A DNA stretch of 64,000 bases from Blastococcus sp. HT6-4 (GCF_039679125.1 NZ_CP155551.1:3782001-3846000); one strand, 5' to 3'. Shown: positions 20,896 to 29,184, counted from the stretch's first letter. Notes: generated from the sequence alone by a model not told the origin. Numbers and translations: made by a program.

Positions 20896-21324
20896 CTACT
20901 TGACCGTGATGCCCATCGACCGCGCGGTGCCGGCGATGATCTTCTCGGCCTGCTCGAGGTCGTTGGCGTTGAGGTCGGCCATCTTCGTCTGGGCGATCTC
21001 GCGGACCTGGTCACGGGTGACCGAGGCGACCTTGGTCTTGTGCGGCTCGCCCGAGCCCTTCTCGACACCGGCGGCCTTGAGCAGCATGCGCGCCGCCGGC
21101 GGGGTCTTGGTGACGAACGTGAAGGTCCGGTCCTCGAAGACCGAGATCTCCACGGGGATGACGTTGCCGCGCTGCGACTCGGTCGCGGCGTTGTACGCCT
21201 TGCAGAACTCCATGATGTTGACGCCGTGCTGGCCCAGCGCCGGACCCACGGGCGGCGCGGGGGTGGCCGCACCGGCGTTGATCTGGAGCTTGATGACCGC
21301 GGTCAACCGCTTCCTGGGGGGCAT
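20896..21324 (-). CDS. rplK: 50S ribosomal protein L11
   Basis: L11 binds the GTPase-associated centre of 23S rRNA, where thiostrepton acts. The 142-residue product begins [20 protein letters not shown] and has the Pro-rich helix [20 protein letters not shown] plus the C-terminal RNA-binding domain ending [13 protein letters not shown]. It follows nusG by 50 bases, the usual nusG-rplK-rplA order. Confidence 0.98.
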   Translation of the reverse strand: MPPRKRLTAVIKLQINAGAATPAPPVGPALGQHGVNIMEFCKAYNAATESQRGNVIPVEISVFEDRTFTFVTKTPPAARMLLKAAGVEKGSGEPHKTKVASVTRDQVREIAQTKMADLNANDLEQAEKIIAGTARSMGITVK

Positions 21325-21374
21325 GCTCTGTTCTCCGGTTCAGGTTGGGTGGTGAAGTCTTCGGGGCTCGTCCG

Positions 21375-22280
21375 TCAGATCTTCTGGACCTGGCTGAACG
21401 ACAGCTCGACGGGCGTCTCGCGGCCGAAGATGGAAACCAGCACCTGCAGCTTCTGCTGCTCGGCGTTGATCTCGTTGATGGTGGCGGGCAGCGTCGCGAA
21501 CGGGCCGTCCATGACGGTGATCGACTCGCCGACCTCGAAGTCGACGACGGCGGCCGGGGCGGCGGCAGCGCCGCCACCGGTCGACGCGGCCGCCTCGGCG
21601 GCCCGCGGTGCCTGCGGGGCGGTCGCCGGGACGAGGATCTTGACGACCTCGTCGAGGGTGAGCGGCGAGGGCTTGGACGTGGCGCCGACGAAGCCGGTGA
21701 CGCCGGGGGTGTTGCGGACCGCGCCCCACGACTCGTCGTTGAGCTCCATGCGGACCAGCAGGTACCCCGGCAGGACCTTGCGGTTGACCTGCGACCGCTT
21801 GCCGTTCTTGATCTCGGTGACCTCCTCGGTGGGCACCTCGATCTGGTAGATGTAGTCCTCCACGTCGAGGGACTGGATGCGCGCCTCGAGGTTGGTCTTC
21901 ACCTTGTTCTCGTAGCCGGCGTACGAGTGGACGACGTACCAGTCGCCCGGTGCGATCCGCAGCGCCTTCTTCATCGCCTCGGCCGGGTCCTCGTCCTCCT
22001 CGACGGCGAGGTCGGAGTCGGCGGCTGGCTCGGCGAGGGGGTCGGTGCCCAGGGTGTCGGGGTCGCCGCTCTCGATCTCCGGGGTCACGTCGGCCACCTC
22101 GCCGTCGGAGATGGGGACGCCTGCGGCGATGTCGGCGGTGTCGCTGGAGCCCTCGGCGGCGTTGGCCTCGCCGGCGCCGGTCTCGACGTCGGCGGTGCCA
22201 CGCGCGTCGAAGCGGGCGTCGTCCAGATCGATGCCCTCGACCGCGCTGTCGGTCTCGAAGGGCTCGCGGGGGTCGGTCAC
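21375..22280 (-). CDS. nusG: Transcription termination/antitermination protein NusG
   Basis: NusG binds RNA polymerase and links it to Rho or to the ribosome through S10. The 301-residue product has a long acidic N-terminal extension (about residues 1-105), the NGN domain ([20 protein letters not shown]), then an unusual Ala/Gly-rich linker of about 30 residues before the KOW domain ([20 protein letters not shown]). Acidic N-termini are normal in actinobacteria; the E. coli protein is 181 residues. The start is GTG at 22280. It follows secE by 46 bases. Confidence 0.96.
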   Translation of the reverse strand: MTDPREPFETDSAVEGIDLDDARFDARGTADVETGAGEANAAEGSSDTADIAAGVPISDGEVADVTPEIESGDPDTLGTDPLAEPAADSDLAVEEDEDPAEAMKKALRIAPGDWYVVHSYAGYENKVKTNLEARIQSLDVEDYIYQIEVPTEEVTEIKNGKRSQVNRKVLPGYLLVRMELNDESWGAVRNTPGVTGFVGATSKPSPLTLDEVVKILVPATAPQAPRAAEAAASTGGGAAAAPAAVVDFEVGESITVMDGPFATLPATINEINAEQQKLQVLVSIFGRETPVELSFSQVQKI

Positions 22281-22326
22281 AGAAGTCTCTTCTTTCTCAG
22301 GGGGCGTTCAGGCACGGGACGACGGG

Positions 22327-22854
22327 TCAGCCGAAGACGGCGATCACGCCCTGTGCGAAGAGCAGGTCGAGCCCGGCCACCAGGGCGACGATGAACGCCA
22401 CGAACACGATGACCACGGTGGTGTAGGTGATCAGCTCGCGCCGGCCCGGCCAGATGACCTTGCGCAGCTCGGCGGCCACCTCGCGGAGGAACCGCAGGAG
22501 CGAACGCCGGGGCCGGTTCTCCTCGGCCCGGTCACGCTCCGCCGCTGCCCGGGAGCGCGTCGGGGCGCCCTCGCGGGCCGGGACCGACGCGGTGCTGGCG
22601 GCGCGCCGTGTGCGGGGCGCCGGCTCCTCGTCCTCGTCGTCGTCGGCGGTGATCCGGCCGCGCCGCCGACGGGTGGGCCCGGCGACGACCTTGTCCTCCT
22701 CGGACTCCGCCTCGCCGACCACCTCGTCCTCGGCGGCCTCGAGCGCCCCGGCGTCGTCGACGCCCGGGGCCTCGTGGTCGAGCTGCTCGTCGGTGAGCTC
22801 GGCGTCGGAGGCGGCGCGAGCGTCGTCCTCGCGGTCCGGCTTCTCGTCGCTCAC
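22327..22854 (-). CDS. secE: Protein translocase subunit SecE
   Basis: SecE is the clamp subunit of the SecYEG channel in the cytoplasmic membrane. The conserved part is the last 60 residues: amphipathic helix FLREVAAELRKVIWPGRREL and one membrane segment (TTVVIVFVAFIVALVAGLDL). The first 110 residues are an acidic, probably disordered extension. Start is GTG at 22854 (175 residues), with GAGG just upstream; longer in-frame extensions would run through the tRNA-Trp gene. It lies directly downstream of tRNA-Trp and upstream of nusG. Confidence 0.92.
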   Translation of the reverse strand: MSDEKPDREDDARAASDAELTDEQLDHEAPGVDDAGALEAAEDEVVGEAESEEDKVVAGPTRRRRGRITADDDEDEEPAPRTRRAASTASVPAREGAPTRSRAAAERDRAEENRPRRSLLRFLREVAAELRKVIWPGRRELITYTTVVIVFVAFIVALVAGLDLLFAQGVIAVFG

Positions 22855-22927
22855 TGCGCCTCGCTCGCCTCGTCGTGGTGGCCGCTCGCGCGAGGGCCGT
22901 CTGCCGTGTGGTGCGGGATCGTGCTGG

Positions 22928-23000
<73 letters not shown>

Positions 23001-23105
23001 GTGCCCTGAGCGGGCCCCGGGACCGCCGTCCCGCCGCGGTGGCACCCGACCTCGGGAGAGATCCGGGGCACGCCGGTGGCGGGGTCAACTGCCCCGAGGC
23101 CAGCA

Positions 23106-23136
23106 AGTGTACGGGACCGGCCCGGCGGTCGGCCAA
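23106..23136 (-). promoter_or_regulatory. Candidate promoter for trpT-secE-nusG
   Basis: Minus-strand TTGGCC (23131-23136) and TACACT (23106-23111) with a 19-base spacer lie about 100 bases upstream of tRNA-Trp. The -10 matches TANNNT; the spacer is slightly long. Confidence 0.4.
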
Positions 23137-23227
23137 CCTCCTGCCGGGCCACCACCCGGCGGCGGCCCGCGCGGCCACGGCGGCGGTCGCCCCGCCCGCC
23201 CGCCGCCGTCTTTGACACGATGGGCCC

Positions 23228-24481
23228 ATGACCGCCGCCTCCGCCCCGGAGCCCGCCCACCCGACCGACCAGCCGGCCACCGAGCGTCGCATCTCCCGCC
23301 GCGTCGGCGCGATCGCCGAGTCCGCGACGCTGGCGGTCGACGCCAAGGCCAAGGCGCTGAAGGCCGCCGGCAAGCCGGTGATCGGGTTCGGGGCCGGGGA
23401 GCCGGACTTCCCGACGCCGGACTACATCGTCGAGGCCGCCGCCGCCGCGTGCCGCCAGCCGGCGATGCACCGGTACACCCCGGCCGGCGGCCTCCCCGCG
23501 CTCAAGGACGCGATCGTGGCCAAGACCGCGCGCGACTCCGGCCTGCAGGTCGCCGCCAACCAGGTGCTGGTCACCAACGGCGGGAAGCAGGCCGTCTACG
23601 AGGCGTTCGCCGCCCTGCTCGACCCGGGCGACGAGGTGCTGCTGCCCGCGCCGTACTGGACGACCTACCCGGAGGCGATCGCGCTCGCCGGCGCGGTGCC
23701 CGTGCCGGTGGTCGCCGACGAGCAGAGCGGCTACCTGGTCTCGGTGTCGGAGCTCGAGGCGGCCCGCACGCCGCGGACCAAGGTGCTGCTGTTCTGCTCG
23801 CCCTCGAACCCGACCGGTGCGGTCTACCCGGCCGAGCAGGTCGAGGAGATCGGCCGGTGGGCCGCCGAGCACGGGCTGTGGGTGCTCACCGACGAGATCT
23901 ACGAGCACCTCACCTACGGCGGGGCGACCGCCCCCTCGATGCCGGTGCTGGTGCCCGAGCTGGCCGACCGCTGCGTGGTCGTCAACGGCGTGGCCAAGAC
24001 CTACGCCATGACCGGCTGGCGGGTCGGCTGGATCCTCGGCCCGGCCGACGTCGTCAAGGCGGCGACGAACCTGCAGTCGCACGCCACGTCCAACGTCGCC
24101 AACGTCTCGCAGGCGGCGGCGGTGGCGGCGCTGACCGGTGACCTGTCCGCGGTGGCCACGATGCGCCAGGCGTTCGACCGGCGCCGGCAGACCATCGTGT
24201 CGATGCTGCGGGAGATCCCCGGCGTCGCCTGCCCCGAGCCGCAGGGGGCGTTCTACGTCTACCCGTCGGTGAAGGGGCTGCTCGGCCGGGAGATCGCCGG
24301 CCGCACGGCGCACAGCAGCGTGGAGCTGGCCGAGCTGATCCTGGACGAGGCCGAGGTCGCCGTCGTGCCCGGTGAGGCGTTCGGCACCCCCGGGTACCTG
24401 CGCATGTCCTACGCCCTGGGCGACGACGACCTCGTCGAGGGCGTCGGCCGGCTGCAGCGGCTGCTCGGTCAAGCCGACTGA
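23228..24481 (+). CDS. aspC: Aspartate-type PLP aminotransferase (class I)
   Basis: The 417-residue product is a fold-type I aminotransferase, most like aspartate aminotransferases of the Thermus/actinobacterial Ib group that interconvert aspartate and oxaloacetate. The PLP lysine lies in [35 protein letters not shown] and the substrate Arg in YLRMSYAL are present. The N-terminal [13 protein letters not shown] motif supports subgroup Ib. It starts at ATG 23228 with no clear ribosome binding site. It is on the opposite strand to its neighbours and separates hadB from trpT-secE. Exact substrate is inferred. Confidence 0.88.
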   Translation: MTAASAPEPAHPTDQPATERRISRRVGAIAESATLAVDAKAKALKAAGKPVIGFGAGEPDFPTPDYIVEAAAAACRQPAMHRYTPAGGLPALKDAIVAKTARDSGLQVAANQVLVTNGGKQAVYEAFAALLDPGDEVLLPAPYWTTYPEAIALAGAVPVPVVADEQSGYLVSVSELEAARTPRTKVLLFCSPSNPTGAVYPAEQVEEIGRWAAEHGLWVLTDEIYEHLTYGGATAPSMPVLVPELADRCVVVNGVAKTYAMTGWRVGWILGPADVVKAATNLQSHATSNVANVSQAAAVAALTGDLSAVATMRQAFDRRRQTIVSMLREIPGVACPEPQGAFYVYPSVKGLLGREIAGRTAHSSVELAELILDEAEVAVVPGEAFGTPGYLRMSYALGDDDLVEGVGRLQRLLGQAD

Positions 24482-24488
24482 ACGAGGA

Positions 24489-24528
24489 CCCCGTCCCCCC
24501 TCACGCCTCCGCGAGAAGGGGGACGGGG
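24489..24528. terminator. Hairpin between aspC and hadB-like gene
   Basis: Perfect 11-base arms (CCCCGTCCCCC at 24489-24499, complement at 24518-24528) with an 18-base loop lie between the two convergent genes; likely bidirectional. Confidence 0.6.
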
Positions 24529-24550
24529 CCTCAGCGGGCTGCGCGAGGGG

Positions 24551-24973
24551 TCACCGCAGCTGCACGGTGGCCCGGGCCAGGGAGAGCACCTTCTCGCCGT
24601 CGCTGGTGACCGTCAGGTCCACGCGGGCACGCCGGCCCTCCAGGAGGGCCCCCACCTTGCCCCGGACCGTCACCTCGGCACCGCGGTCGTCGTCGGGGAC
24701 GACGACCGGGCGGCCGAACCGGACGTGGTACTCGACGAGGGCCGCGGGATCACCGCTCCAGGCGGTCACGGCGCGGGCCGCGAGGGCCATCGTGAACATC
24801 CCGTGGGCGATGACACCGGGCAGGCCGACCGAGGTCGCCACCCGGTCGCTCCAGTGGATGGGGTTGAAGTCACCGGAGGCGCCGGCGTACCGGACGAGGT
24901 CCGCGCGGGTGACCCGGACGACGAGTTCGGGGAGCTCGGTGCCGACGGCGACGTCGCCGTGGTCGAGGGTCAC
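24551..24973 (-). CDS. hadB: MaoC-like (3R)-hydroxyacyl dehydratase, catalytic subunit
   Basis: The 140-residue single hotdog protein carries the hydratase-2 motif YAGASGDFNPIHWSD with the catalytic Asp and His, so it should dehydrate or hydrate a (3R)-hydroxyacyl thioester. In mycobacteria HadB pairs with HadA in FAS-II elongation of mycolate precursors. The gene order rpmG-hadA-hadB is the same here, and the GTG start overlaps the hadA stop (GTGA). These organisms are not known to make mycolic acids, so the acyl substrate is uncertain. Confidence 0.85.
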   Translation of the reverse strand: MTLDHGDVAVGTELPELVVRVTRADLVRYAGASGDFNPIHWSDRVATSVGLPGVIAHGMFTMALAARAVTAWSGDPAALVEYHVRFGRPVVVPDDDRGAEVTVRGKVGALLEGRRARVDLTVTSDGEKVLSLARATVQLR

Positions 24974-25416
24974 GCCGCGCCCCGGGCGACGAGCATCGAC
25001 GTCGCCGTGCAGACGGGCTCGCCGTCCTCCGTGGAGAGGTCGACGCGGGTGGTGAGCAGGTCGTTGCCCGCCACGCTCCGGACGGCGTCGATCGTGGTCG
25101 TCGCCACGAGCCGGTCGCCGACGCGGATCGGGCGGTGGTGGGCGAACTTCTGCTCGCCGTGCACCACCCGGCTGAAGTCGAGCCCGACGTCGGGGTCGCT
25201 CAGCACGACGAACGCCGCCTCGAGGCTGACCACGATGGCGAAGGTGGGCGGCGCGATGACGTCGGGGTGGCCGGCGGCGCGGGCCGCGTCCGCATCCCGG
25301 TGGAGCGGGTCGTCGGCGCCGATCGCGGCGGCGAACTGGGCGATCGCGGCCCGGCCCACCTCGTAGACGGCAGAGGGCGGGTAGCTGCGCCCGACCAGGT
25401 CCAGGTCCAGCGTCAT
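24970..25416 (-). CDS. hadA: MaoC N-terminal-like dehydratase partner subunit
   Basis: A 148-residue hotdog protein of the HadA / FAS1-like dehydratase type (YEVGRAAIAQFAAAIGADDP, VIAPPTFAIVVSLEAAF). It lacks the GDxNPxH motif and probably supplies the substrate-binding half of a heterodimer with the overlapping hadB product. It follows rpmG by 31 bases on the same strand. Role assigned by family and context. Confidence 0.83.
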   Translation of the reverse strand: MTLDLDLVGRSYPPSAVYEVGRAAIAQFAAAIGADDPLHRDADAARAAGHPDVIAPPTFAIVVSLEAAFVVLSDPDVGLDFSRVVHGEQKFAHHRPIRVGDRLVATTTIDAVRSVAGNDLLTTRVDLSTEDGEPVCTATSMLVARGAA

Positions 25417-25447
25417 GCTCCCGCCCTCGCTCAGCCGCGCCGGACCG

Positions 25448-25612
25448 TCAGCGGGTCTCGCGGTGCAGCGTGTGCTTGCGGTCGCGCGGGCAGTACTTCT
25501 TCAGCTCGAGCCGGTCGGGGTCGTTCCGCCGGTTCTTGCGGGTGATGTAGTTGCGGTTCTTGCACTCCTGGCAGGCCAGGGTGATCTTCGGACGGATGTC
25601 GGTGGCTGCCAC
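25448..25612 (-). CDS. rpmG: 50S ribosomal protein L33
   Basis: A 54-residue protein with the L33 core: [20 protein letters not shown] then [20 protein letters not shown] and HRETR. Start is GTG at 25612 (MAATDIRP...), preceded by AGGAG at seven bases; an upstream ATG would add non-homologous residues. It has the first Cys pair of the zinc ribbon (CQEC) and the third Cys (YCPRD), but the fourth is Asp, so it is neither the standard C+ nor C- form. Confidence 0.93.
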   Translation of the reverse strand: MAATDIRPKITLACQECKNRNYITRKNRRNDPDRLELKKYCPRDRKHTLHRETR

Positions 25613-25719
25613 AGGAGTGCTCCTAGCCTTGTCGGGCGAGGACCCGCTCCGGGTCCTCGTGCCGTGGCGGCCGGGGGCCGACACGGCGACGGACCCCGGG
25701 GTGCGGGGTCCGTCGGGAG

Positions 25720-25793
25720 TAGCGGTGACCGGACTTGAACCGGTGACACAGCGATTATGAGCCGCTTGCTCTACCAGGCTGAGCTACACCGCC
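25720..25793 (-). tRNA. metT: tRNA-Met (CAT anticodon)
   Basis: Cloverleaf on the minus strand: acceptor GGCGGTG with CACCGCT, D-arm TAGCTCAGCCTGGTAGAGCA, anticodon loop CTCATAA, T-arm CCGGTTCAAGTCCGG. The paired first acceptor position (G-T) and lack of initiator features suggest elongator Met; a CAT anticodon could also be a lysidine-modified Ile tRNA. CCA is not encoded. Confidence 0.92.
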
Positions 25794-25849
25794 GGGATGA
25801 CCACGCGGCCCGGTCTCACGACAGGACCGGTAGGTCAGCTTACTGCCAG

Positions 25850-25922
25850 AGCCCCTTTACGGAATCGAACCGTAGACCTTCTCCTTACCATGGAGACGCT
25901 CTGCCGACTGAGCTAAAGGGGC
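25850..25922 (-). tRNA. thrT: tRNA-Thr (GGT anticodon)
   Basis: Cloverleaf on the minus strand: acceptor GCCCCTT with AAGGGGC, D-arm AGCTCAGTCGGCAGAGC, anticodon loop ATGGTAA (GGT) and T-arm ACGGTTCGATTCCGT. It lies 56 bases upstream of metT in the same orientation, followed by rpmG. CCA is not encoded. Confidence 0.95.
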
Positions 25923-26018
25923 GTGCTCCGAGCCGTCGAAGACTGTACCTGGCCGTGCTGGCCGGGTCTGCGCCGGGGGCGCAGGTCCCCTCCGAACCGT
26001 GCGGGAGGACTCTATCAG

Positions 26019-28556
26019 TCAGGTCCGGACGAACAGTCGGCGGTGGGTGGCACCGGGGGCGACGGAGCGGATCCCGGTGCGCGCCAGCAGCCACTTCTCC
26101 AGCCGGTCCTCGGGCAACGGCCGGCTGATCAGGAAACCCTGCAGCTTGTCGCAGCCCATGGTCGCCAGCTGGTTGCGGGTCATCTCGTCCTCGACGCCCT
26201 CGGCGACCACGCAGAGCCCCAGGTTGTGCGCCAGCTCGATGATGGAGCGCGCGATGGACGACTCCCCCTGGCTGGTGGCCATCGTCAGCACGAAGGACTT
26301 GTCGATCTTCAGCTCGTCGATGGGCAGCTGCCGCAGCTGCGACAGCGACGAGTAGCCGGTGCCGAAGTCGTCCATGGACAGCGAGATCCCGAGGTCGTGC
26401 AGGTCCTCGAGCACCGTGGACTCGCGGACGGAGTCGTCGACGACGCTGCTCTCGGTGAGCTCCAGGACGAGCAGCTGCCCGGGCACCTCGTGCCGCTCCA
26501 GCGCGCGCCGGATCCGGTCGACCAGGTCCGGCTCGGTCAGCGACCGGGCGGAGATGTTGACCGACACCGAGAGCGAGATGCCCTGGTCCAGCCATCGCCG
26601 GCAGCGCGCCAGTGCCAGGTCGAGGACGTGGTCGGTCACGGCGCCGATGCGGCCGATCTGCTCGGCCAGGCCGATCACGTCCTCGGGCGGGATGCTGCCG
26701 TACCGGGGATGGGTCCAGCGGACGAGCGTCTCCACCGACACGATGTCCGACGTCTGGGCGTCGATGACCGGCTGGTAGACCACGCCGATCTGCCCGTCGG
26801 CCATGGCCTGCTCCAGCTCGGTGCCCAGCTGCAGCCGGCGCAGGCTCTGCTGGTCGAGCACCGGGTGGTAGCTGGCGACGCCGCCGGAGCCACCGGCGGC
26901 CAGCAGGGCGACGTCGGCCCGCTGCATGAGCGTCCCGGCGTCGGTCCCGTGCACCGGGGCGGCGGCGACGCCGATGGTGAGCGACACCTCGAGGTCCAGC
27001 CCGGCGACGCGCACGCGGGTCGCGGCCGCCTCCCGCAGCCGGCGGGCGGCCTGCTCGGTCGCCGCCAGCGAGAGCCCGGGCAGGAGCACGGCGAACTGCT
27101 CGCGCTCCATGCGGGCCAGGAGGGCGCCCGGCGGGGCGTGCTCGCGGAGCAGCCCGGCGGTGACGAGCAGCAGCTCGTCGCTGGCCGCGTGACCCAGGGT
27201 GTCGGTGACGTCGCCGTAGGTGCCCAGGCAGGCGAGGATGAGGCCGGCCCGGCCACCCCCGGGCTCGGCCGACAGGAGCTGGCCGATCTCGGCGGCCATG
27301 CGCTGCCGGTTCGGCAGACCGGTCAGCCGGTCGTGGTCGGCGTCGTAGCGGATCCGGGTGAGCAGCTGCTGCTGCCGGATCGCGGCGTTGACGTGGGTGA
27401 GCATCGAGTCCAGCGCGCCGCGCTCGCTGCGCCCGAAGGACGCCGTGTCGCTGCGCCGGTCGCACACCTCGAGGTATCCGGGCTCCCCCGCGGCCGTGGT
27501 CACCGGCGCGCCCAGCAGCTCGGTCGCCCCCCGGCGGCCGAGCGCGGCGATCTCCACCTGGTCGGCCCGGGCCAGGGAGACGTAGACCGCACCGCCGGTC
27601 GACGCGACCGCCCGGCGCCGCAGTGGGTCGTCGGGGTCACCGGGACCGTCGTACCAGTCCGCGCCGTCCTCGGCGGACACCACGAGCCGCGGCCCCTCGT
27701 CGAGGTAGGGCGGCAGCCAGAGGGCGACGCGCTCGGCGTTCAGGAGCTCCCGGACCGCCTGGACGATCTGGCGGGTGCCGGCTTCGTCGGGGCCCACCTG
27801 CTCCACCGTGCGCGCGAACTCGTAGACCCGCTGCACCGAGTGCGCCTCGCGGGTCACCTCCGCGAACCGGCGGTAGAGGAGCACGAGCGCCGCGGCCAGG
27901 GGGGCGATGAGCAGCCAGCCCCAGAGGGTGGCGTGCAGCAGCAGCACGATGGCCAGGCCGATGAGCACCGCCACGGGCTGCACGACGACGACGGGCACGA
28001 GCAGGCTCGTCCAGACGGTGCGGCCCGGATAGCCCTGGGTCACGGTGATGGCGCCGGCCACCAGGCACGCGGCGACGGCGTTGGCGGCGAAGATGGCGGC
28101 CAGGCTGGACAGCCAGGTCAGCGGCGAGGTCACGTCGCCCGCCGGCAGCAACGAGAGGACGAACACCGCGACGGCGGTCTCGATCACCGCCACGGCCACG
28201 TTGAAGACGATCTTGGGCGCCGGGAACCGCTGGATCACCAGCACCAGCCCGACCGCGCCGGCACGGGTCACGGCCGTCCACACGCCGCCGATCTCGAGCA
28301 GGGCGATCACGAAGGCCAGTTCGCTGGCCGAGTTGACGAAGCTCTGCGTGCGGAACTCGATGTGGACGTACACCCACTCGGCCACCACGGCGGTGAGGAA
28401 CACCGCGATCAGGACTGCGAGGTCCACGTCCTCGGGGCCGCGCGTGAGGACGGCCGCACCGAGCGGGACGGCGAGCGACACCGCCAGCAGCGCGACCGCC
28501 CACGGGCTGCGCGCCGGGTGCGGCCGGCCAGGCGCGCCAAGGTCCTGCTCAGCCAC
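26019..28556 (-). CDS. Membrane GGDEF/EAL protein, probable c-di-GMP phosphodiesterase
   Basis: The 845-residue product has about seven hydrophobic segments (residues 18-228), a GAF-like region (about 245-390), a GGDEF domain (about 400-560) and an EAL domain (about 575-825). The GGDEF signature is degenerate: MEREQF at 483-488, so cyclase activity is unlikely. The EAL domain is intact: ETL (609-611), VNIS (666-669), ELTES (699-703), DDFGTG (729-734), KIDK (750-753), EGVE (786-789) and QGF (806-808). It should hydrolyse cyclic-di-GMP, with the GGDEF and GAF parts as possible sensors. Start is GTG at 28556 after GGGGAG. A 34-residue peptide gene and hairpin lie upstream on the same strand. Confidence 0.92.
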   Translation of the reverse strand: MAEQDLGAPGRPHPARSPWAVALLAVSLAVPLGAAVLTRGPEDVDLAVLIAVFLTAVVAEWVYVHIEFRTQSFVNSASELAFVIALLEIGGVWTAVTRAGAVGLVLVIQRFPAPKIVFNVAVAVIETAVAVFVLSLLPAGDVTSPLTWLSSLAAIFAANAVAACLVAGAITVTQGYPGRTVWTSLLVPVVVVQPVAVLIGLAIVLLLHATLWGWLLIAPLAAALVLLYRRFAEVTREAHSVQRVYEFARTVEQVGPDEAGTRQIVQAVRELLNAERVALWLPPYLDEGPRLVVSAEDGADWYDGPGDPDDPLRRRAVASTGGAVYVSLARADQVEIAALGRRGATELLGAPVTTAAGEPGYLEVCDRRSDTASFGRSERGALDSMLTHVNAAIRQQQLLTRIRYDADHDRLTGLPNRQRMAAEIGQLLSAEPGGGRAGLILACLGTYGDVTDTLGHAASDELLLVTAGLLREHAPPGALLARMEREQFAVLLPGLSLAATEQAARRLREAAATRVRVAGLDLEVSLTIGVAAAPVHGTDAGTLMQRADVALLAAGGSGGVASYHPVLDQQSLRRLQLGTELEQAMADGQIGVVYQPVIDAQTSDIVSVETLVRWTHPRYGSIPPEDVIGLAEQIGRIGAVTDHVLDLALARCRRWLDQGISLSVSVNISARSLTEPDLVDRIRRALERHEVPGQLLVLELTESSVVDDSVRESTVLEDLHDLGISLSMDDFGTGYSSLSQLRQLPIDELKIDKSFVLTMATSQGESSIARSIIELAHNLGLCVVAEGVEDEMTRNQLATMGCDKLQGFLISRPLPEDRLEKWLLARTGIRSVAPGATHRRLFVRT

Positions 28557-28684
28557 GTGTACCTGCGCTCCCCGGGTCGGTTGGGCGGGCGAAGGCTAAC
28601 AGCGAGATCGGTCACCACCAGCCCCATCCGCCCCGGAAGAGTCAGTCGGCCGGAAGGGGAAATCGGCGTCCACGTGCAGGAACG

Positions 28685-28722
28685 CCACGGGGCGGCCGCT
28701 CCGGGGAGCGGCCGCCCCGTGG
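28685..28722 (-). terminator. Strong hairpin after the 34-residue peptide gene
   Basis: Perfect 17- to 18-base arms (28685-28702 and 28705-28722; CCACGGGGCGGCCGCTCC and complement) lie 18 bases past the peptide stop and about 130 bases before the GGDEF/EAL start. It may end the peptide transcript or act as an attenuator. Confidence 0.75.
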
Positions 28723-28740
28723 TGCGGGCGTTCGGGTCGG

Positions 28741-28845
28741 TCAGGCCTGGGCGCGGCCCCAACGGACCCCGCGACCCCAACGGACGCCGCGACCCCAACG
28801 GACGCCGCGGGCGGACTGGGACTCTCGCTGCATGCTGCTGTTCAT
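28741..28845 (-). CDS. 34-residue Arg/Trp peptide with three GVRWGR repeats
   Basis: I do not recognise this gene. The frame starts at ATG 28845, five bases after GAGGGAGA, and encodes MNSSMQRESQSAR, then three exact copies of the hexapeptide GVRWGR, then AQA. The product has eight Arg, three Trp and one Glu (net charge about +7) and no signal peptide. At DNA level the repeat is an 18-base unit with silent differences between copies, consistent with selection on the peptide. A strong hairpin follows the stop. It could be a cationic regulatory or antimicrobial-like peptide, a modified-peptide precursor (no modifying enzyme is nearby), or a leader peptide for the downstream EAL gene. Confidence 0.6.
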   Translation of the reverse strand: MNSSMQRESQSARGVRWGRGVRWGRGVRWGRAQA

Positions 28846-29002
28846 GGACGTCTCCCTCTGAGCACGACTGATTGGCTGGCGCGGCAGCCATCCACGCGCG
28901 GGGCAAGGCGTCGTCGAATACGGACCGCGCGGGAGACACTCCTTCCCGTCACGACCGGCGGCAAGCTTGTCGGCGAGGACACGCCGCGAAGATCGTCATG
29001 TC

Positions 29003-29017
29003 GTGACCATCCGTCAC
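29003..29017. promoter_or_regulatory. Inverted repeat GTGAC-N5-GTCAC
   Basis: Perfect 5-base arms with a 5-base spacer lie about 160 bases upstream of the peptide gene, in a stretch (28846-29084) that holds no other recognisable feature. The regulator is unknown. Confidence 0.3.
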
Positions 29018-29084
29018 TTTGATCACACGATGCGTATCCACCGAGGAGGCAGACCCGTCCTGGACGCACCGTCGGGGCCGTCGG

Positions 29085-29158
29085 CGTCCACAGGGAGAGC
29101 CGGGTGCCACGGGGACGGGTGAACCGTCGTCCACAGTGTCCACAGATCGTGTCCACAG
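29085..29158 (+). promoter_or_regulatory. Cluster of four DnaA-box-like 9-mers
   Basis: Four same-strand sequences resemble the actinobacterial DnaA box TTGTCCACA: GCGTCCACA (ending 29092), TCGTCCACA (ending 29135), and GTGTCCACA twice (ending 29144 and 29157). Each matches 7 or 8 of 9 positions. They lie just upstream of the Tad-like gene. No dnaA, dnaN or gyr gene is nearby, so this is not the chromosomal origin; a DnaA-binding or regulatory site is possible. Confidence 0.35.
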
Positions 29159-29184
29159 GTGGTGGACGGCGACGGACCGGTGCT

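Noticed and set aside
26483-28556. GGDEF domain considered as an active diguanylate cyclase
   Set aside because: The GG(D/E)EF signature is replaced by MEREQF, removing the metal- and GTP-binding residues.
28741-28812. 18-base tandem repeat considered as a CRISPR or minisatellite
   Set aside because: Repeats are contiguous without spacers, only three copies, in frame with a small gene.
29085-29158. DnaA-box cluster considered as the chromosomal replication origin
   Set aside because: No dnaA, dnaN, rpmH or parAB nearby and no AT-rich unwinding region.
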